A stretch of DNA of 53,366 nt from contig CAXBLA010000021.1 of the NCBI GenBank assembly GCA_963976625.1, positions 1-53,366 of the forward strand. The letters run 5' to 3'. Below the pieces are notes generated by a model, which worked only from the letters and a program-made list of their open reading frames with translations, was not told the origin of the DNA and did no database searches. The position numbers and the translations under genes were made by a program. Origin of the DNA: UBA1924 sp963976625. Its GTDB lineage: Bacteria; Planctomycetota; Phycisphaerae; Phycisphaerales; UBA1924. Of this stretch, positions 50,749 to 53,366 are shown piece by piece (the stretch's first letter is position 1; every line of letters begins with the position of its first letter).

Positions 50749-51626
50749 TGAACCTCTCACCACGCTACGGATGGAGCGCCAAGCATGTTGTGTTCTTGGC
50801 GGTGCTGGTCGGTGCGGCGATTTTCGCGATGCTGGATCAGTGGCTTGATATTTTCAAAATCGCTTCGCTTGACGAAGAATCGAGCCATATCTTCTTGGTC
50901 CCACCCATCGCATTCTGGCTTGTCTGGATCCGGCGTATCCGGTTCCGCCGATGCCCTCCTCGAACCAGCTGGTTCGGGGTTTTGTTGATTCTCGCGGGGT
51001 ACCTCACGACAAGCATCAGCCACAATCATTCATTCCAAGCCGGGCTCCACGGCGGCGCGGTGTTGATGCTCATCGGAGCGATCATGACCGTCGTCGGGAT
51101 GCAGGTGATCGCAAACTTTATGCCCGCGGTGATGATCCTGGCGCTGCTTATTCCGGTCCCCGGCGCGCTGCGTCTGGCGATCGCCGGCCCGCTGCAGAAC
51201 GCGACCGCACGCGTCACCACATTCACGCTCGAGATCATGGGCTTCTATGTTCAGCGCTCGGGCAATGTGGTGAATATCAACGATACACCCGTCGCGGTGG
51301 CCGAAGCGTGCAACGGAATGCGGATGGTGTTCGCGCTTGTGCTCGTCTCGTATGCGTTCGCATTCACCGTGCCACTGCGCAACTCGGTGCGGGTCCTGAT
51401 CCTGCTGATGAGCCCGGTGGCAGCGATTATTTGTAATGTGATCCGCTTGGCGCCCACCGTGATCCTCTACGGGCATGCTGATCAGGACCTTGCGGACAAG
51501 TTTCATGATATATCCGGGTGGCTGATGCTCCCGCTGGCGTTTTTGATGCTCATGGGCGCGACGCGTGCGTTGCGCTGGGCGATGATCCCGACCTACCGAT
51601 TCACACTCGCGACCCAGGCGAGCTGA
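50745..51626 (+). CDS. Exosortase
   Basis: 293 residues. ATG 50745 overlaps the previous stop. About eight membrane helices carry the exosortase triad: C189 in AEACNGMR, R234 in NVIRLAPT and H254 in HDISGW, in the standard order and context. Exosortases process PEP-CTERM-type C-terminal signals during export; the sorting-signal protein at 24.4 kb carries the PTPGT variant. The neighbouring EpsI and Wzz-like genes place it in the exopolysaccharide-linked class. The particular XrtX-type subfamily cannot be fixed by eye. Confidence 0.94.
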   Translation: MMNLSPRYGWSAKHVVFLAVLVGAAIFAMLDQWLDIFKIASLDEESSHIFLVPPIAFWLVWIRRIRFRRCPPRTSWFGVLLILAGYLTTSISHNHSFQAGLHGGAVLMLIGAIMTVVGMQVIANFMPAVMILALLIPVPGALRLAIAGPLQNATARVTTFTLEIMGFYVQRSGNVVNINDTPVAVAEACNGMRMVFALVLVSYAFAFTVPLRNSVRVLILLMSPVAAIICNVIRLAPTVILYGHADQDLADKFHDISGWLMLPLAFLMLMGATRALRWAMIPTYRFTLATQAS

Positions 51627-51652
51627 GCAAGCGACCCAAAGGACCTTTCCAA

Positions 51653-52345
51653 GTGTTGACAAGACTTGCCATCCCGTTCGCTCTGATCACCATGTTGGTG
51701 ATGGGTTTTTCTCGCAACAACCCTGAGAACACAGAGCGGGTCAACCGATACCACGAGGACATCGCGCGTATTGTTGATGAGATCCCGATCGAGTTCGATG
51801 GCTGGGTGGGGCAGCAGGTCCCGCTGCCGCAATCTGCGATCCAGCTCCTCGATCCCAATGCGCTCGTTGCTCGCCATTTTATCAACCAGGAGAAGGGTGT
51901 CTCGGCGACCCTGCTTGTGGTGCAGTGCCGCGATGCCAGGGATATGGCCGGGCATTATCCGCCGCAGTGCTATCCCGCGAGCGGCTGGCTTAAATCGAAA
52001 GAAAATCCTGTATCACTTTACGCACTCAAAGACGGGCCAGAAGTTCGTGCATATGGCTTCGAACGAGTCGCCGGGCAGATGGAAGCACAGGTGACTATTT
52101 ATAGCTTGTTTGCTCTGCCGACTGGGGAGCTCACATGGTCGATGGACGATGTACGCCGACTCAGCGCCGATTACCGATACCGCCAGTTCGGGGCGGCCCA
52201 AGTGCAGATACTGATCGACGGGGATGTGCCCTCAGATCAGCATGACTGGATTCTCAACGAGATGTTCGAGGTTGCCACGCCATCAATCAATGCAGTGCTC
52301 GATGCGCTCCCAGAGTTGAAGCAGTCCAAGGAGGGCGCGAAATGA
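51653..52345 (+). CDS. EpsI-domain exosortase-associated protein
   Basis: About 230 residues. GTG at 51653 has AAAGGA nine bases upstream; frames from 51518 would overlap the exosortase by over 100 bp. One N-terminal membrane segment (LAIPFALITMLVMGF), then the periplasmic EpsI domain with QCRDARDMAGHYPPQCYPASGW, the Cys/His-bearing motif typical of EpsI, plus FDGWVGQQVPL before it. EpsI proteins are usually fused to, or placed right after, an exosortase. Four-base overlap with the next gene. Confidence 0.92.
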   Translation: MLTRLAIPFALITMLVMGFSRNNPENTERVNRYHEDIARIVDEIPIEFDGWVGQQVPLPQSAIQLLDPNALVARHFINQEKGVSATLLVVQCRDARDMAGHYPPQCYPASGWLKSKENPVSLYALKDGPEVRAYGFERVAGQMEAQVTIYSLFALPTGELTWSMDDVRRLSADYRYRQFGAAQVQILIDGDVPSDQHDWILNEMFEVATPSINAVLDALPELKQSKEGAK

Positions 52346-53366
52346 GTTCGAATCAGATGCAATGGGACGATGGGCAGTCCCACAATCAAGTCAGCGCCAT
52401 CGCGATGCTCCACCGCTTGCTCCGCGGGAAATATCTATTGACGATTGTGCTCGTGCTGATCTTCGGGGGTGTTGGTGCCTTCGCGGGGTATAAATCGCGC
52501 CAGCCTCAGTACGAGAGCGTCGGCGTGATCCGCATCCAGCCCTCGCTGCCCAAGGTGCTCTACGAGAGTGAGCAGAGCACGGTGACGAGCATGTTCTCGA
52601 GCTTCGTCAATACCCAGGCGGAGCTGATCAGCCGGGGCGGGGTGATCCAGCGGGCTCTTGAGAGCGATGAGTGGCGTGGTGTGAGCCATCTCTCGAATAT
52701 CCAATCCGCTTTTGATGTACGCAAGGACCTCAAGGTCCGTTCGAGTCGGAGTGCTCAAGAAATTATCACCGTGGCCTATTCGGATGAGAACGCGCAGGTC
52801 TCGGCCGTGCTCGTCAAGGCGATCATGGAATCGTACCTCACCGAGTTCGGCAAGCAGGGGAGTATTAAGAATCCGGCCATTGTCAGTGCGCTGAATAAAC
52901 GAAAGTCTGACCTTGACTCTGCGCGCAGTGGATTCGATAACAAGATCGCAGAGATTGTGCTGTCCTACGACACCGAGAACTTCGGGCCGCTGATCGAAGC
53001 GGCAACATTCAAGGTCCAGCAGCTCGAACTCCAGAGCCAGAAGCTCCAGCGTCAGCAGGATATCTACCAGCGGTTTCAGACCGCCAGAGAGCAAAAGTCA
53101 GATGGCCCGATGACTCAAGAAGAAGCCGCGAAAATCGATCCGATGATCTCGGATCTGATCAATCAGCGTCGCATGCTCGTCAATTCCCGAGCCGAGATGC
53201 TTTCGGAGGGGGTCGGCCCGCAGCACCGCGATGTGATCCGTATTCAATCGATGATCGATTCGAAGCAGACACAGATCGACGCACGGATCGAGGAACTTGA
53301 GAGCGGCGGGTCGGCATCGGTGCTCGTCGATGATGACGGGGACCCGATCCCCTCCAAGGAGATCCT
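52342..53366 (+). CDS. Polysaccharide chain-length determinant (Wzz/GumC-like), 3'-truncated
   Basis: Open through the last base of the window, so about 341 N-terminal residues are seen and the gene continues outside. ATG 52342 overlaps the EpsI stop (ATGA), GGAGGG upstream. A short cytoplasmic N-terminus, one membrane segment (YLLTIVLVLIFGGVGAFAGY), then the Wzz domain (QPQYESVGVIRIQPSLPKVL) and a long coiled-coil (KVQQLELQSQKLQRQQDIYQ). These proteins set polysaccharide length and connect to the export machinery. A C-terminal kinase (BY-kinase) fusion, frequent in such operons, cannot be judged. Confidence 0.9.
   Translation, partial: MSSNQMQWDDGQSHNQVSAIAMLHRLLRGKYLLTIVLVLIFGGVGAFAGYKSRQPQYESVGVIRIQPSLPKVLYESEQSTVTSMFSSFVNTQAELISRGGVIQRALESDEWRGVSHLSNIQSAFDVRKDLKVRSSRSAQEIITVAYSDENAQVSAVLVKAIMESYLTEFGKQGSIKNPAIVSALNKRKSDLDSARSGFDNKIAEIVLSYDTENFGPLIEAATFKVQQLELQSQKLQRQQDIYQRFQTAREQKSDGPMTQEEAAKIDPMISDLINQRRMLVNSRAEMLSEGVGPQHRDVIRIQSMIDSKQTQIDARIEELESGGSASVLVDDDGDPIPSKEI

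Overview
The window looks like a chromosomal segment of a planctomycete, most likely class Phycisphaerae. This is an inference from gene content. Supporting signs are a type IV pilin-like pseudopilin ending in the DG-type tail common in Planctomycetota, an exosortase with a secreted protein carrying a PTPGT-type C-terminal sorting signal, a type III glutamine synthetase, secreted proteins opening with the 'FxYQGxL' motif, and lipid A / heptose genes (lpxK, hldE) that imply an LPS-bearing outer membrane. Coding is dense and GC-rich, so many long antisense open frames are shadows. I see no CRISPR array, transposase, integrase or rRNA.

Layout. 1-2.3 kb: the 3' end of a polyprenyl-phosphate sugar transferase, then a pseudopilin. 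2.7-15 kb: housekeeping and stress genes: a ClpP-fold secreted protease-like protein, mnmG, a UVR-motif protein, a primary-type sigma factor, trxB, a TlpA-like thioredoxin, an ACT protein, the iscS-iscU-iscA operon, and an RsbW-like kinase with a STAS protein. 15-18.5 kb: a very large secretin. 19-24.2 kb: an unknown protein divergent from coaX, a reduced MnmE-like GTPase, a membrane-anchored TPR protein and rluD. 24.4-29.6 kb: a sorting-signal protein, ogt, serS and lpxK. 29.8-35.8 kb: a DUF11 lipoprotein, maf, an ASCH protein, hldE, a cysteine-rich lipoprotein and trmD. 36-40.8 kb: rpsP and rplS separated by two tandem secreted paralogues and an MDR oxidoreductase. 40.8-45.7 kb: a nitrilase-fold amidase, a gene-poor stretch holding a candidate small RNA, an HTH protein, an ECF sigma operon and tRNA-Leu. 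46-53.4 kb: glnN, a Gly/Ser-rich secreted protein, and an exosortase/exopolysaccharide operon cut by the window end.

How the parts connect. The exosortase operon (nucleotidyltransferase-like protein, exosortase, EpsI, Wzz-like protein, with overlapping or nearly abutting ends) and the sugar transferase at the left edge belong to exopolysaccharide export. The sorting-signal protein at 24.4 kb is a likely exosortase client. The isc operon has a readable promoter with a palindrome just downstream of the -10 element, as expected for iron or redox control.

Most notable unexplained signals: (1) a stand-alone transcription unit at 41,700-41,902 with a consensus promoter, a foldable core and an intrinsic terminator but no convincing protein gene; (2) a perfect 13-bp inverted repeat in front of an unfamiliar HTH protein; (3) a lipoprotein with 23 cysteines in 131 residues; (4) an MnmE-like GTPase lacking the catalytic C-terminus; (5) five perfect 11-bp repeats upstream of the exosortase operon. 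Promoters were found by eye (two hexamers with 17-bp spacing) and are predictions.
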